Shown here: in pieces, positions 1 to 7,889 of the stretch
How the letters are laid out: every line of letters starts with the position of its first letter
How positions within the stretch are numbered: position 1 is the stretch's first letter
Origin: DATCZS01 sp036525795
GTDB taxonomy: Bacteria > Actinomycetota > Acidimicrobiia > Spongiisociales > ZC4RG35
DNA: 64,000 bases
NCBI GenBank assembly: GCA_036525795.1
Contig: DATCZS010000043.1
Span: forward strand, 41,287 to 105,286
Reading direction: 5' to 3'
The notes under the pieces: generated by a model
Database searches by the model: none
The model's input: only the letters and a program-made list of their open reading frames with translations
What the model was told of the DNA's origin: nothing
Made by a program: the position numbers and the translations under genes

Positions 1-915
1 GCGGGGATGGCCGTTCTCGGCTTCGGGCAGTCCTCATCCCACCTCGCCAGGTACGCAGCCGCCGACCTGGCCCCGGCGGAACGGCGCGGGAGAGCGGTGA
101 GCTTCATCGTCTGGGCAGGCACGGTCGGAGCGGTGATCGGGCCGCGCCTTCTCGAACCGGCCGGGTCGCTCAGCGAGCGCGCCTTCGGAGCCCCGTACGC
201 GGGCGGATACCTGGCGACCTCGGTCTTCATGGCTGCATCTGCATTGGTCTACTGGGGGCTGCTCCGACCCGAGCCCAACACCGTGGCCGTGGCCGAGGGG
301 GTCGAGGGCACCCCGGCCGACTCGAAGATTCGCCCCCGGTCGGTGCTGGCCCATCCCGGAGTCCAGCTGGCCGGCATCGCGCTGGTGATCGGCCAGGCGG
401 TGATGGTGCTGATCATGACGGCCACGCCGGTTCACATCGAGAACACCGGGTTCGGACTCGGGGTGGTGGGCAGCATCATCAGCGCCCACACACTCGGCAT
501 GTTCGCGTTCTCGCCGATCACGGGACGCCTCACCGACCTGCTCGGCCCGGTCAGAGTGATCGCCGCCGGAGCCGTCATGCTGCTGGTCGCGGCGCTGATG
601 GCAGCCGGTGCCCCGGATGGTGCCAACGTGATGCTCGGATGGGGGCTCTTCCTGCTCGGGCTGGGCTGGAACTTCGGGTTCGTCGCCGGGAGCGCCCTGC
701 TCACGTCGAGCGTGGACCGGGCTTCGCGCCCGGTCATCCAGGGAAGAGTCGACGCCGCGGTGTGGAGCGCCTCTGCCCTGGCGAGCGCCTCGTCGGGTCT
801 CGTCCTCGCCGGGCCCGGCTACCGGTCGCTGGGGATCATCGGCGGCGGACTCGTGGCAGTGATGGTGGTGGCGCTGGCCACACGGGGAAGACAGGTCGGC
901 GGCCAGATGGCCTGA
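1..915 (+). CDS. MFS transporter, C-terminal part (truncated by window edge)
   Basis: The reading frame is open from base 1, and the visible 304 residues begin inside a membrane protein, so the true start lies upstream. About eight hydrophobic segments can be counted. A basic cytoplasmic loop (AERRGRA) precedes a Gly-rich helix, as after TM4 of major facilitator proteins. An MFS motif-A-like loop, GRLTDLLGPVRV, lies near residue 175 and marks the start of the second six-helix bundle. Roughly the first 100 residues of a 400-residue transporter are missing. The substrate cannot be inferred. It ends 13 bp before a convergent gene with no obvious terminator between them. Confidence 0.8.
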   Translation, partial: AGMAVLGFGQSSSHLARYAAADLAPAERRGRAVSFIVWAGTVGAVIGPRLLEPAGSLSERAFGAPYAGGYLATSVFMAASALVYWGLLRPEPNTVAVAEGVEGTPADSKIRPRSVLAHPGVQLAGIALVIGQAVMVLIMTATPVHIENTGFGLGVVGSIISAHTLGMFAFSPITGRLTDLLGPVRVIAAGAVMLLVAALMAAGAPDGANVMLGWGLFLLGLGWNFGFVAGSALLTSSVDRASRPVIQGRVDAAVWSASALASASSGLVLAGPGYRSLGIIGGGLVAVMVVALATRGRQVGGQMA

Positions 916-928
916 CCGCCCTCTCCGC

Positions 929-2305
929 TCACCGCTGCATGACGGGCGTGACGGCCACCCCATCGGGGACGTGCCGTTCGCACACGAAGACCACGTCCTC
1001 CCCCATCCGGTAGTGGAACTGCTGAGGACTGGCACAGCGCGCTCCCACCTCGTACTCCAGCGAGTCGGGACGTACGAACATGCATCGCCGGCCGGCGGCG
1101 GCGGTCCGGGGGCCGGCTTCGGCGCGATCCCGATTGGCGACCTCACCCTGGCGCGACACGGGATCGTCCGGGTCGTACCAGAACTCGACATTGCGGTCGG
1201 CACCGGCGGCGAGCCACGCAGCCAGCGACTCCGAGACCCGTTCCTCGGACCATCCCGGCGCCCGGTGAACCACGCCACCCTCCAGGTCGTTCACTGCGAC
1301 TCGAAGCCGGTCCCATACGTCGGCCGAAGGCGGGACACCGAGCACGACACCGATCCCGAGCGCCTCGTAGGCATCCGAAGCCCGGCCTGCGGTGAGCACC
1401 AGCCGATCGAACGGCACACGGATCACGTACGGGTCGTCGACCGGAACGGCGATGGTCCAGCCGTCACAGTCGATCGTCGCCAACTCGGGCTGGTCGATCT
1501 CATCCACCGCCCCCTCCAGCGGCACCATCTCGGCGAGCCAGGCGAGGGCGCCGTCAGACTCCCGGACATGGATCTGAATCGATCCGGGGAAACAGGGCTC
1601 TCCGGACTCGTCCGGCCAGGCCAGCTCGGTCTGAACCCACCACACCGACTGCCTGGCCCCGACGATGTCGTCGGCATCCGCCAGCATCCCGCCGAGTGCC
1701 TCCTCGCCGACGACACGTGCCGGGGCCGGCTCGTCGCCGGTGTCGATCGAGGACGCCAGCCGGGCGATCGCCGCCCGCTGGGATTCGTCGATAGCGGACG
1801 CGGCCACCAGCACCTCGGCCCCCAGGAGCGCCTCGATCCACAGGGCCAGGGCAGCCGAGATCCGAGACGGGGTCAGGCCGGACTCCACGTCGAAAGGCTC
1901 CTCGGAGAGTCGTCCGACGACGCCTGGGCGGGGAATCGAACCACCGTCGACGATCACGGTTCGCGATCCGGACCGGTAGACGTCTGCGTCGGGTTCCACC
2001 CAGATGAACGCCGGGTCGTCGGCATCGATCAGGACCAGCCAGCCATCCGGGTGCCGCAGCGCCCGCATGCCCTCTGTGGTGCCGAAGAGCTGGTCGGCCG
2101 TCACCGGCGCCACCGACCACAGCCACGTGACGGACGCGGCCTCGACTCCGGCGTACACGTCGATCGTCGATGGGAAGGCCTCAGCTCCCGTGACGTCGTC
2201 GACCCACCTCGCGGCATCGGTGATCCACGCGAGCTCGCGATCAGACCCGATCACCTCGGCGACGTACCGCACCGACTCGGCCTGAGTGATGTTCGAAGTA
2301 GCCAT
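929..2305 (-). CDS. Hypothetical protein, 458 aa, no recognised domain
   Basis: I do not recognise a family. The protein is acidic and rich in Trp, Asp, Val and Ala, with no signal peptide, membrane helix or repeat that I can see. Near its C-terminus is a stretch with three Cys (CMFVRPDSLEYEVGARC, then another CER) that could be a small metal-binding or SEC-C-like tail, but the spacing matches nothing I know. The start is the ATG at 2305; a TACCGT box sits 8 nt upstream and there is no Shine-Dalgarno, which suggests a leaderless transcript. It is convergent with the MFS gene on its left and lies 33 bp beyond the stop of the Lrp gene, which is transcribed in the same direction. Confidence 0.7.
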   Translation of the reverse strand: MATSNITQAESVRYVAEVIGSDRELAWITDAARWVDDVTGAEAFPSTIDVYAGVEAASVTWLWSVAPVTADQLFGTTEGMRALRHPDGWLVLIDADDPAFIWVEPDADVYRSGSRTVIVDGGSIPRPGVVGRLSEEPFDVESGLTPSRISAALALWIEALLGAEVLVAASAIDESQRAAIARLASSIDTGDEPAPARVVGEEALGGMLADADDIVGARQSVWWVQTELAWPDESGEPCFPGSIQIHVRESDGALAWLAEMVPLEGAVDEIDQPELATIDCDGWTIAVPVDDPYVIRVPFDRLVLTAGRASDAYEALGIGVVLGVPPSADVWDRLRVAVNDLEGGVVHRAPGWSEERVSESLAAWLAAGADRNVEFWYDPDDPVSRQGEVANRDRAEAGPRTAAAGRRCMFVRPDSLEYEVGARCASPQQFHYRMGEDVVFVCERHVPDGVAVTPVMQR

Positions 2306-2313
2306 CGAACACG

Positions 2314-2319
2314 ACGGTA
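2314..2319 (-). promoter_or_regulatory. Putative -10 box of leaderless promoter (TACCGT)
   Basis: TACCGT on the minus strand lies 8 nt before the ATG at 2305. No Shine-Dalgarno and no -35 match were seen. Confidence 0.4.
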
Positions 2320-2338
2320 GCCGAGCACCTCCTCCCGG

Positions 2339-2836
2339 TCAGACGGTCAGGTCGGGCAACCCGGGCTTGGCCACGTGCTCGAAGATCAGCGACGTCTCGA
2401 TGTGGGCCACTTCCTGCCAGGCGGTGAAGGCGCTCACTGCCAGGTCACGGAGATGCTCGGCGCTTGCGACGACGACATGAACCAGGAAGTCGTTGGCTCC
2501 GGTCACGTGCGACACCCCGACCACCTCGCGCAACGCCAGCGCCCTCTCTTTGAAGGTCTCGACTTCGTCTGCGCCATGACGCCTCAGACGGAGGGCGATC
2601 ATCGCCTGCAGGCCGATTCCCAGCGCCGCCGGGTCGACATCGGCGTGGAAGCCGCGGAACACGCCGAGGTCCTCGAGGCGGCGCAGCCTCTCCGAGCAGG
2701 TGGACGGCGCGATTCCCACCTGAGCGGCCAATGCCTTGTTGGATCGCCGCGCATCGTGCGTCAACGCAGCGATCAAGGCCCGATCTATTCGATCAAGTTC
2801 GACCGAATGGGCATGATTCCGAATCCTGTTCGTCAT
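2339..2836 (-). CDS. Lrp/AsnC family transcriptional regulator
   Basis: This 165-residue protein has the standard Lrp layout. Residues about 14-62 form an AsnC-type winged helix-turn-helix (LDRIDRALIAAL, then NKALAAQVGIAPSTCSERL as the recognition region). Residues about 70-150 form the RAM ligand-binding/oligomerisation domain, with the GANDFLVHV strand typical of the effector pocket. It is divergent from the PLP-lyase pair at 2912-5629, which makes it the obvious local regulator of that amino-acid catabolic pair. The ATG at 2836 abuts a perfect palindrome (2837-2849), so its mRNA is probably leaderless or nearly so, and it may be autoregulated. The effector is probably an amino acid, but which one is not visible. 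Confidence 0.88.
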   Translation of the reverse strand: MTNRIRNHAHSVELDRIDRALIAALTHDARRSNKALAAQVGIAPSTCSERLRRLEDLGVFRGFHADVDPAALGIGLQAMIALRLRRHGADEVETFKERALALREVVGVSHVTGANDFLVHVVVASAEHLRDLAVSAFTAWQEVAHIETSLIFEHVAKPGLPDLTV

Positions 2837-2849
2837 GTATTGACAATAC
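2837..2849. promoter_or_regulatory. Perfect palindrome GTATTGaCAATAC, candidate Lrp operator
   Basis: A 13-bp perfect inverted repeat lies immediately upstream of the Lrp-family start codon and contains the TTGACA of the divergent promoter. Its placement suits one protein that controls both directions. Lrp-family sites are often about 13-15-bp AT-rich palindromes, and this AT-rich island stands out in a GC-rich genome. Binding is inferred. Confidence 0.55.
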
Positions 2850-2867
2850 CCGACGGAATCGTAGGTT
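2840..2867 (+). promoter_or_regulatory. Sigma70-like promoter for the PLP-lyase operon
   Basis: TTGACA at 2840-2845, a 16-bp spacer, then TAGGTT at 2862-2867. This is a full -35 match with a TAnnnT -10, one of the few two-box promoters in the window. It leaves a leader of about 35-40 nt that carries the GGAGG of the first lyase gene. Confidence 0.5.
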
Positions 2868-2911
2868 CAGAGCCAGATGATCCACCACACGTTCGATGTT
2901 CGGAGGCAGGC

Positions 2912-4186
2912 ATGAGGAACCGACGCGCCGAGGTGATCGCCGGACATCACCTCGAACCGGAGTCCCTTTCCATGGGGTACGGGTACCGGCCCGAGTGGTC
3001 GGAGGGCTCGCTCAAATCACCCATCTTCCAGACGTCGACGTTCGTGTTCCAGACCGCCGAAGAGGGGAAGCGCTTCTTCCAGCTCGCCTGCGGACTGGTC
3101 GAACCGGACGAAGGCGAGTCGCCCGGAATGATCTACTCCCGGCTCAACAACCCCGACCTGGAGATCCTCGAAGATCGGCTGTGTCTGTGGGAGGACGCCG
3201 AGATGGGGCTGGTCTTCGCCTCGGGGATGGCGGCGATCGCCACCACCCTCCTCACCTACCTCCGGCCGGGAGATGTGCTGGCCCACTCCCAACCGCTCTA
3301 CGGCGGAACCGACCATCTCGTGAACGAGACGCTTCCCGAACTCGGTGTGATCTCGGTGCCGTTCTCCGCACAGATGTCGCGCACGGACATCGAGCAGGCG
3401 CTCGACGAGGCGGCGCCGAACGGTCGGCTCCGCATGATCCTCATCGAGACTCCGGCCAACCCGACCAACGACCTGATCGACATCCGGATGTGTTCGGACA
3501 TCGCCCGGTCGCGTTCGACGGAGGAGCGACCGGCGCTGCTGGCCGTCGACAACACCTTCCTCGGACCGCTGTGGCAGCACCCGCTGCGGCACGGCGCCGA
3601 CATCGTGCTGTATTCGGCCACCAAGTACCTCGGCGGTCACTCCGATCTGATCGCAGGAGCCGCCGTCGGTTCGGCGGATCACCTCCGCCCCATCGCCGCG
3701 ACCCGCACATACCTCGGCACGATGGCCGACCCGTGGACCGGGTGGCTGCTCATGCGCAGCCTCGAGACGCTGCAGATGCGGATGACCAGACAGACCGAGA
3801 CCGCCGGCAAGGTGGCGCGGTTCCTCGCCGAGCATCCCAAGGTCTCGAACGTGCGCTACCTCGACCTCCTCGACGACGCGGATGCCCAATACGACCTCTA
3901 CCGACGCCAGTGTCTGGGGCCGGGGGCGATGATCTCCTTCGACTTCGACGAGGGGGAGAGCGCCGCCTTCCGGTTCCTGAACGCGCTCACGCTTGTGAAG
4001 CTGGCCGTGAGCCTGGGCAGCACCGAGTCGCTCGCCGAGCACCCCTCCTCGATGACCCACGCCGGTGTTCCCGCCGAAGAGAAGCTCTGGTACGGAATCG
4101 GCGAAGGCCTGGTCCGGCTGTCGGTCGGCGTCGAGCATCCCGACGATCTCATCGCCGACCTCCGCCAGGCCCTCGACAGCGTCTGA
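2912..4186 (+). CDS. Cystathionine gamma-synthase / methionine gamma-lyase family PLP enzyme
   Basis: This is a 424-residue fold-type I PLP enzyme of the Cys/Met-metabolism family. Visible landmarks are YSR at 75-77 (phosphate-contact Tyr/Arg), SGMAAI near 104, Tyr130 in LYGG (stacks on PLP), Asp213 in VDNTFLGP, and the Schiff-base Lys238 in SATKYLGGHSD. Methionine gamma-lyases carry a Cys two residues after the active-site Tyr; here that position is Gly132, so strict MGL activity is doubtful. An insert before YSR (about 61-72) is unusual. The start is the ATG at 2912 with GGAGG 5 nt upstream; the frame is open further upstream but overlaps the regulator. It is followed after 42 bp by the TPL-like gene, so the pair probably degrades amino acids under the divergent Lrp protein. 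Confidence 0.85.
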   Translation: MRNRRAEVIAGHHLEPESLSMGYGYRPEWSEGSLKSPIFQTSTFVFQTAEEGKRFFQLACGLVEPDEGESPGMIYSRLNNPDLEILEDRLCLWEDAEMGLVFASGMAAIATTLLTYLRPGDVLAHSQPLYGGTDHLVNETLPELGVISVPFSAQMSRTDIEQALDEAAPNGRLRMILIETPANPTNDLIDIRMCSDIARSRSTEERPALLAVDNTFLGPLWQHPLRHGADIVLYSATKYLGGHSDLIAGAAVGSADHLRPIAATRTYLGTMADPWTGWLLMRSLETLQMRMTRQTETAGKVARFLAEHPKVSNVRYLDLLDDADAQYDLYRRQCLGPGAMISFDFDEGESAAFRFLNALTLVKLAVSLGSTESLAEHPSSMTHAGVPAEEKLWYGIGEGLVRLSVGVEHPDDLIADLRQALDSV

Positions 4187-4228
4187 CCACGATCGAACGC
4201 GACCGAACACGATGACAAGGAGACGAAG

Positions 4229-5629
4229 GTGACCGCAAGAAGACGAAGTTGGGCCGAGCCCTGGAAGATCAAGATGATCGAACCGATCAAGGTGACCACC
4301 CGGGAGGAGAGGCAGGAGGCCATCACCGAAGCCGGGTTCAACAGCTTCTTGCTCAAGTCAGAAGACGTCTACATCGACCTGCTCACCGACTCTGGCACGT
4401 CGGCGATGTCCGACCACCAGTGGGCCGGGTTGATGCTCGGCGACGAGGCATACGCCGGATCCAGGAGCTTCTACCACCTGGTCGATGCCGTTCGCGACGT
4501 GTACGGCTACCCCGAACTCATCCCCACCCACCAGGGACGGGGAGCCGAACACATCCTCAGCCAGATCCTCATTTCCGAAGATGACGTCGTACCCGGCAAC
4601 ATGTACTTCACCACCACGAAGTTCCACCAGGAGTACGCCGGCGGCACGTTCATCGACATCATCGTCGACGAGGCCCACGACCCCTACTCGGACCATCCCT
4701 TCAAAGGAAACGTCGATCTCGACAAGCTGCAGGCGGTGATCGACAGCTACGGACCGGCCCGGATCCCGTACATCTCGGTCGAGACGAACGTGAACATGGC
4801 GGGCGGACAGCCCATGTCGCTCGCCAACCTCCGCGCGGTCTCCGAGCTGTGCCACCGCCACGGGATCCTGGTGATGCTCGACGCCACCCGGGCCCTCGAG
4901 AACGCCTGGTTCATCAAACAACGTGAGGCGGGGTACGAGCACCTCAGCGTGCGCGAGATCCTCGCCGAGATCTGCTCGCACACCGACGGTGCCACCGTCT
5001 CGTCCAAGAAAGACAACCTGGTCAACATCGGCGGGTTCCTCGCCCTGCGCGATCCCGAGCTGGCCCGCAAGGCCCGCGCCTTGCTCGTCGCATTCGAGGG
5101 CCTCCACACCTATGGCGGCATGTCGGGCCGCGACATGGAGGCTCTCGCCCGCGGCATTCGCGAGATGGTCGACACCGACGACCACGTCGCCGCTCGCGTC
5201 GGACAGGTCGAGTACCTGGGACACGGCCTGCTCAAGGCCGGGATACCCGTGGTCAGGCCCATCGGCGGCCACGGGGTGTTTCTCGATGCCAGGGCGATCC
5301 TCGAACACATTCCGCAGTCTGAGTTCCCCGCACAGGCGCTCACAGCCGCGATCTACCTGGACTCGGGCGTGAGGGGAATGGAGCGCGGTGTGGTGTCGGC
5401 AGGCCGCGATCCCCACACGGGGGATCACCACTACCCCAAACTCGAGTTGGTGCGCCTCACGATCCCGCGCAGGGTGTACACCCAGGCTCACATGGATGTT
5501 GTGATCGAGTCGGTCGTCGAGGTGTACGAGCACCGCGAGAAGATCGGCGGCCTGCGGTTCACATACGAGCCCGAGGAGCTCCGCTTCTTCCAGGCCCGCT
5601 TCGAGCCGATCGCGGCCTGGGAGTTCTGA
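4229..5629 (+). CDS. tpl: Tyrosine phenol-lyase-like beta-eliminating lyase
   Basis: This 466-residue protein aligns end to end with tyrosine phenol-lyase and tryptophanase, PLP enzymes that cleave an aromatic amino acid to pyruvate, ammonia and phenol or indole. Landmarks are Tyr75 in DEAYAGS, THQGRGAE at 100-107, FTTTKFHQ at 127-134, Asp218 in LDATR, the PLP Lys261 in SSKKDNLV, and LRFFQARF near 451. Met384 and Arg386 (GMERGVVSAGR) match the Met/Arg pair that binds the tyrosine phenol in TPL; tryptophanase has Val/Ile there. This favours TPL over TnaA. The GTG start at 4229 has AAGGAGA about 7 nt upstream, and an in-frame ATG at 4274 is an alternative. It is the second gene of the Lrp-linked pair. 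The natural substrate is not proven. Confidence 0.82.
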   Translation: MTARRRSWAEPWKIKMIEPIKVTTREERQEAITEAGFNSFLLKSEDVYIDLLTDSGTSAMSDHQWAGLMLGDEAYAGSRSFYHLVDAVRDVYGYPELIPTHQGRGAEHILSQILISEDDVVPGNMYFTTTKFHQEYAGGTFIDIIVDEAHDPYSDHPFKGNVDLDKLQAVIDSYGPARIPYISVETNVNMAGGQPMSLANLRAVSELCHRHGILVMLDATRALENAWFIKQREAGYEHLSVREILAEICSHTDGATVSSKKDNLVNIGGFLALRDPELARKARALLVAFEGLHTYGGMSGRDMEALARGIREMVDTDDHVAARVGQVEYLGHGLLKAGIPVVRPIGGHGVFLDARAILEHIPQSEFPAQALTAAIYLDSGVRGMERGVVSAGRDPHTGDHHYPKLELVRLTIPRRVYTQAHMDVVIESVVEVYEHREKIGGLRFTYEPEELRFFQARFEPIAAWEF

Positions 5630-5630
5630 G

Positions 5631-5664
5631 GAGATGGGGCGGCCCGATCGGGCCGCCCCATCTC
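5631..5664. terminator. 34-bp perfect palindrome, bidirectional terminator
   Basis: A perfect inverted repeat begins GAGATGGGGCGGCCC and is centred on GATC; it can fold into a 15-bp stem with a 4-nt loop. It starts one base after the TPL stop and overlaps the stop codon of the convergent gene at 5663-6007, so it can serve both strands. It lacks a T-run. Confidence 0.7.
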
Positions 5665-6007
5665 ACTCGGGGGGTTGGTCCACCGACCGATAGAGCCGGA
5701 ACCCCTCTTCGGCGTGGCGCCGCTCGTCGACGAACGAGAGGAACTCGCGGGCCAGCTCCGTGAAGGCTCCTCCTGAATCGGCGGCAGCCTGGCGCAGGTC
5801 CGGCGGTCGATCGGTGTGATACCTCCACACCTGGTGGTACTCGGCACGCTCACCCGGAGCTCGCCAGATCGGAAGGTACGTCCCGAGATACTCGTAGCTC
5901 GGCGGAGCCAGCGCCGTGAACGACGGCTCGTGCTGGTGGAGCCATTGGCGGAACTCGTCCGCCCGCTCCTCCTTGACGAAGAACCCCCAATCCGACAGCA
6001 GGGCCAT
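5663..6007 (-). CDS. Hypothetical small protein, NIPSNAP-like pattern
   Basis: This 114-residue soluble protein has alternating beta and helical patterning (WGFFVKEERADEFRQWL at the start, YEYLGTYLPIWRAPG in the middle). It recalls NIPSNAP or other dimeric alpha/beta-barrel small proteins; the resemblance is weak and no catalytic residue can be named. The start is the ATG at 6007, because GGAGG lies 4 nt upstream; longer in-frame starts to 6124 lack such a site and add low-complexity Arg/Pro sequence. It is divergent from the phosphatase gene at 6151 and shares a palindromic terminator with the TPL gene. Confidence 0.6.
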   Translation of the reverse strand: MALLSDWGFFVKEERADEFRQWLHQHEPSFTALAPPSYEYLGTYLPIWRAPGERAEYHQVWRYHTDRPPDLRQAAADSGGAFTELAREFLSFVDERRHAEEGFRLYRSVDQPPE

Positions 6008-6150
6008 GCAACCTCCGATCGACAGATCCACCATACGGTCGAGGAGGCGTCCGCGTCGGAAAGAACCCGGATCCAGCCGCCCCGGCGGGCACTGGACCAT
6101 CGCCCGGGTCGGCCGAGTTGGCATCGGAGCGATGGTCGGGTGATCCTTGC

Positions 6151-6972
6151 GTGGTGGAAATCGACTCGGTCACGGAGATCATCCGAGACGTCGGGCACGT
6201 CGAAGTGCTCGGTCGATTTGGCGCGCTCGACAGTGGAGACATCTCCGAGAAGCACGCCGGCGACCTGGTCACGGTTGCCGATGTCGCCGCCGAACGCGAG
6301 TTGACCAGGCGCCTCACGCCGCTCGTGCCCGGCTCGACGGTGGTGGGGGAGGAAGGCGTCCACGCCGACGCCGCGGCGCTGGGGGCGCTCACCGGATCCG
6401 GGCCCGTGTGGGTGATCGACCCGATCGACGGCACGGTCAACTACACCAGGGGAATCCCGATGTTCGCGGTGATGGTGGCGCTGGTCGTCGGAGGCCGCAC
6501 CGTGGCGGCGTGGATCCACGACCCGTATCACCGTCGGACCGCCGTCGCCGAGGCGGGAAGCGGCGCCCGGCTCGACGGCCGTCCCATGCAGGTGCGATCG
6601 GGCCCGCGCCGGCCGTCGGAACTGACCGGGGCCATCTATGCCGGGAAGTTCGCCACTCCCGAGCTCTCCGCCCACGTCCACGCCCGCAAGGCGGCGCTTC
6701 ATCCGATCAGGACCATCGCCTGTGCCGGCTTCGAGTATCTCCGGCTGGCCGGTGGCGGAACCGACTTCGCCCTGTTCACCCGCACCATGCCGTGGGATCA
6801 CCTCCCCGGCATCCTGATCCACGCCGAGGCGGGAGGGTGGACCCGGCGAATCGACCACAGCGCGTATCTCCCGGCCCGGCCGGGCGGTCCGGCACTGCTC
6901 ATCGCCTCGGATGAGCCCACCTGGAGCCAGGTTCACCAGGCGCTCATCGGCGACTGGTCCGAACCGGGCTGA
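6151..6972 (+). CDS. Inositol monophosphatase family protein
   Basis: This Mg-dependent sugar/inositol phosphatase-fold protein is about 273 residues long. Family signatures are KHAGDLVTVAD (substrate/metal region), the GEE metal-ligand motif, WVIDPIDGTVNY (the DxxDGT metal-binding motif) and, near the C-terminus, PWDHLPGILIHAEAGG (second metal site; here an H replaces the usual A in WDxA). The family includes inositol-1-phosphatase, CysQ and histidinol-phosphatase HisN; the sequence alone does not choose among them. The start is uncertain: GTG 6151 or 6154 fits the family N-terminus, and ATG 6118 would add 11 residues. The stop codon directly abuts the stop of convergent deoD. Confidence 0.85.
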   Translation: MVEIDSVTEIIRDVGHVEVLGRFGALDSGDISEKHAGDLVTVADVAAERELTRRLTPLVPGSTVVGEEGVHADAAALGALTGSGPVWVIDPIDGTVNYTRGIPMFAVMVALVVGGRTVAAWIHDPYHRRTAVAEAGSGARLDGRPMQVRSGPRRPSELTGAIYAGKFATPELSAHVHARKAALHPIRTIACAGFEYLRLAGGGTDFALFTRTMPWDHLPGILIHAEAGGWTRRIDHSAYLPARPGGPALLIASDEPTWSQVHQALIGDWSEPG

Positions 6973-7695
6973 TCAGGCGGCGTCGATGACCAGCGCGTCG
7001 AGGGCGATCTCCACCATCGTGTTGAAGGTCGACTGGCGCTCCTCCGAGGAGGTGGCCTCCCCGGTCCGAATGTGGTCAGACACCGTGGCGATGGTGAGCG
7101 CCCGGGCACCCTCCTCTGCCGCCACTCCGTAGATCCCGGCGGCCTCCATCTCCACCGCCAGCACCCCCATCCGCTCCATCACGTCGAAGGCGTCGCCGGT
7201 CGGGTTGTAGAACAGGTCGGCCGAATGAATCAGACCGACCTTGACCGGTGCCCCGCGGCGTGCCGCCGCGTCGACCGACGCCCTGACCAGCCCGAAGTCG
7301 GCCACCGCGGCGAAATCCCACCCGGCGTAACGGGTGCGGTTGACGTTCGAATCGGTGCAGGCGCCGGTGGCGATCACCACGTCGCGGAGCTTCACCTCCG
7401 GGGAGATTCCCCCACACGACCCCACGCGGATCAGCTTGCGCACGCCGTAGAAGCGGACGAGCTCGGTGGCGTAGATGGAGGCCGACGGGATCCCCATCCC
7501 CGTGCCCATCACCGACACCGGAACCCCTTGGTAGGTGCCGGTGTAGCCGAGCATGTTGCGGACCGCGGTCACCTCCTCGGCGCCCTCCAGGAAGGTCTCG
7601 GCGATGTACTTGGCCCGGAGCGGATCGCCGGGGAGCAGGATCCCCTCTGCGAAGGCATCCCCGGATGCGGCGATGTGGGGGGTGGGAACGGACAT
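6973..7695 (-). CDS. deoD: Purine-nucleoside phosphorylase, DeoD type
   Basis: This 240-residue member of the trimeric/hexameric nucleoside phosphorylase family converts purine (deoxy)nucleosides plus phosphate to base plus (deoxy)ribose-1-phosphate. The N-terminal MSVPTPHIAA and GDPLRAKYIAETFLE match DeoD (the R of PLRAK contacts phosphate). Further marks are MGTGMGIPSASIYATEL, GSCGGISP, EMEAAGIYGVA (ribose-contact Glu) and TVSDHI (the catalytic Asp of DeoD). The start is the ATG at 7695 with AGAGGAG 4 nt upstream; the longer open frame runs into the heptamer repeat array and is not coding. It serves cytosolic nucleoside salvage. Confidence 0.93.
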   Translation of the reverse strand: MSVPTPHIAASGDAFAEGILLPGDPLRAKYIAETFLEGAEEVTAVRNMLGYTGTYQGVPVSVMGTGMGIPSASIYATELVRFYGVRKLIRVGSCGGISPEVKLRDVVIATGACTDSNVNRTRYAGWDFAAVADFGLVRASVDAAARRGAPVKVGLIHSADLFYNPTGDAFDVMERMGVLAVEMEAAGIYGVAAEEGARALTIATVSDHIRTGEATSSEERQSTFNTMVEIALDALVIDAA

Positions 7696-7756
7696 GAGAC
7701 TCCTCTGGCGATCGCTGGAGGGAACGGTACTAGCCGGGTTGCGATCGGCCATCGGC

Positions 7757-7812
7757 GACGTGAGGCGTGAGACGTGAGGCGTGAGACGTGCGACGTGCGA
7801 CGCGAGACGTGC
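7757..7812 (+). repeat. Tandem array of 8 heptamers (GACGTGA)
   Basis: There are eight contiguous 7-bp units: GACGTGA, GGCGTGA, GACGTGA, GGCGTGA, GACGTGC, GACGTGC, GACGCGA and GACGTGC. The array lies in the divergent gap between deoD and the HAD hydrolase. A second array of the same unit on the same strand is at 51856-51890. Confidence 0.85.
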
Positions 7813-7889
7813 CACCCAACCCCTCAACTCCCCTTTCCAACCGGCCGATCAATCGATACGCTCGCGTTTCGCGATTCAGAGAGCGGTCG

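Noticed and set aside
2375..2911. N-terminal extension of the CGS-family enzyme
   Set aside because: It would overlap the Lrp gene on the opposite strand; the ATG at 2912 has GGAGG and matches family length.
4229..5629. Tryptophanase TnaA
   Set aside because: Met384 and Arg386 match TPL; TnaA has Val and Ile there. No TnaC-like leader peptide is seen upstream.
7757..7812. Heptamer tract as coding sequence (N-terminal extension of deoD on the minus strand)
   Set aside because: DeoD has a clear start with AGAGGAG at 7695, and the tract only yields repetitive SHVSRLT-like peptides.
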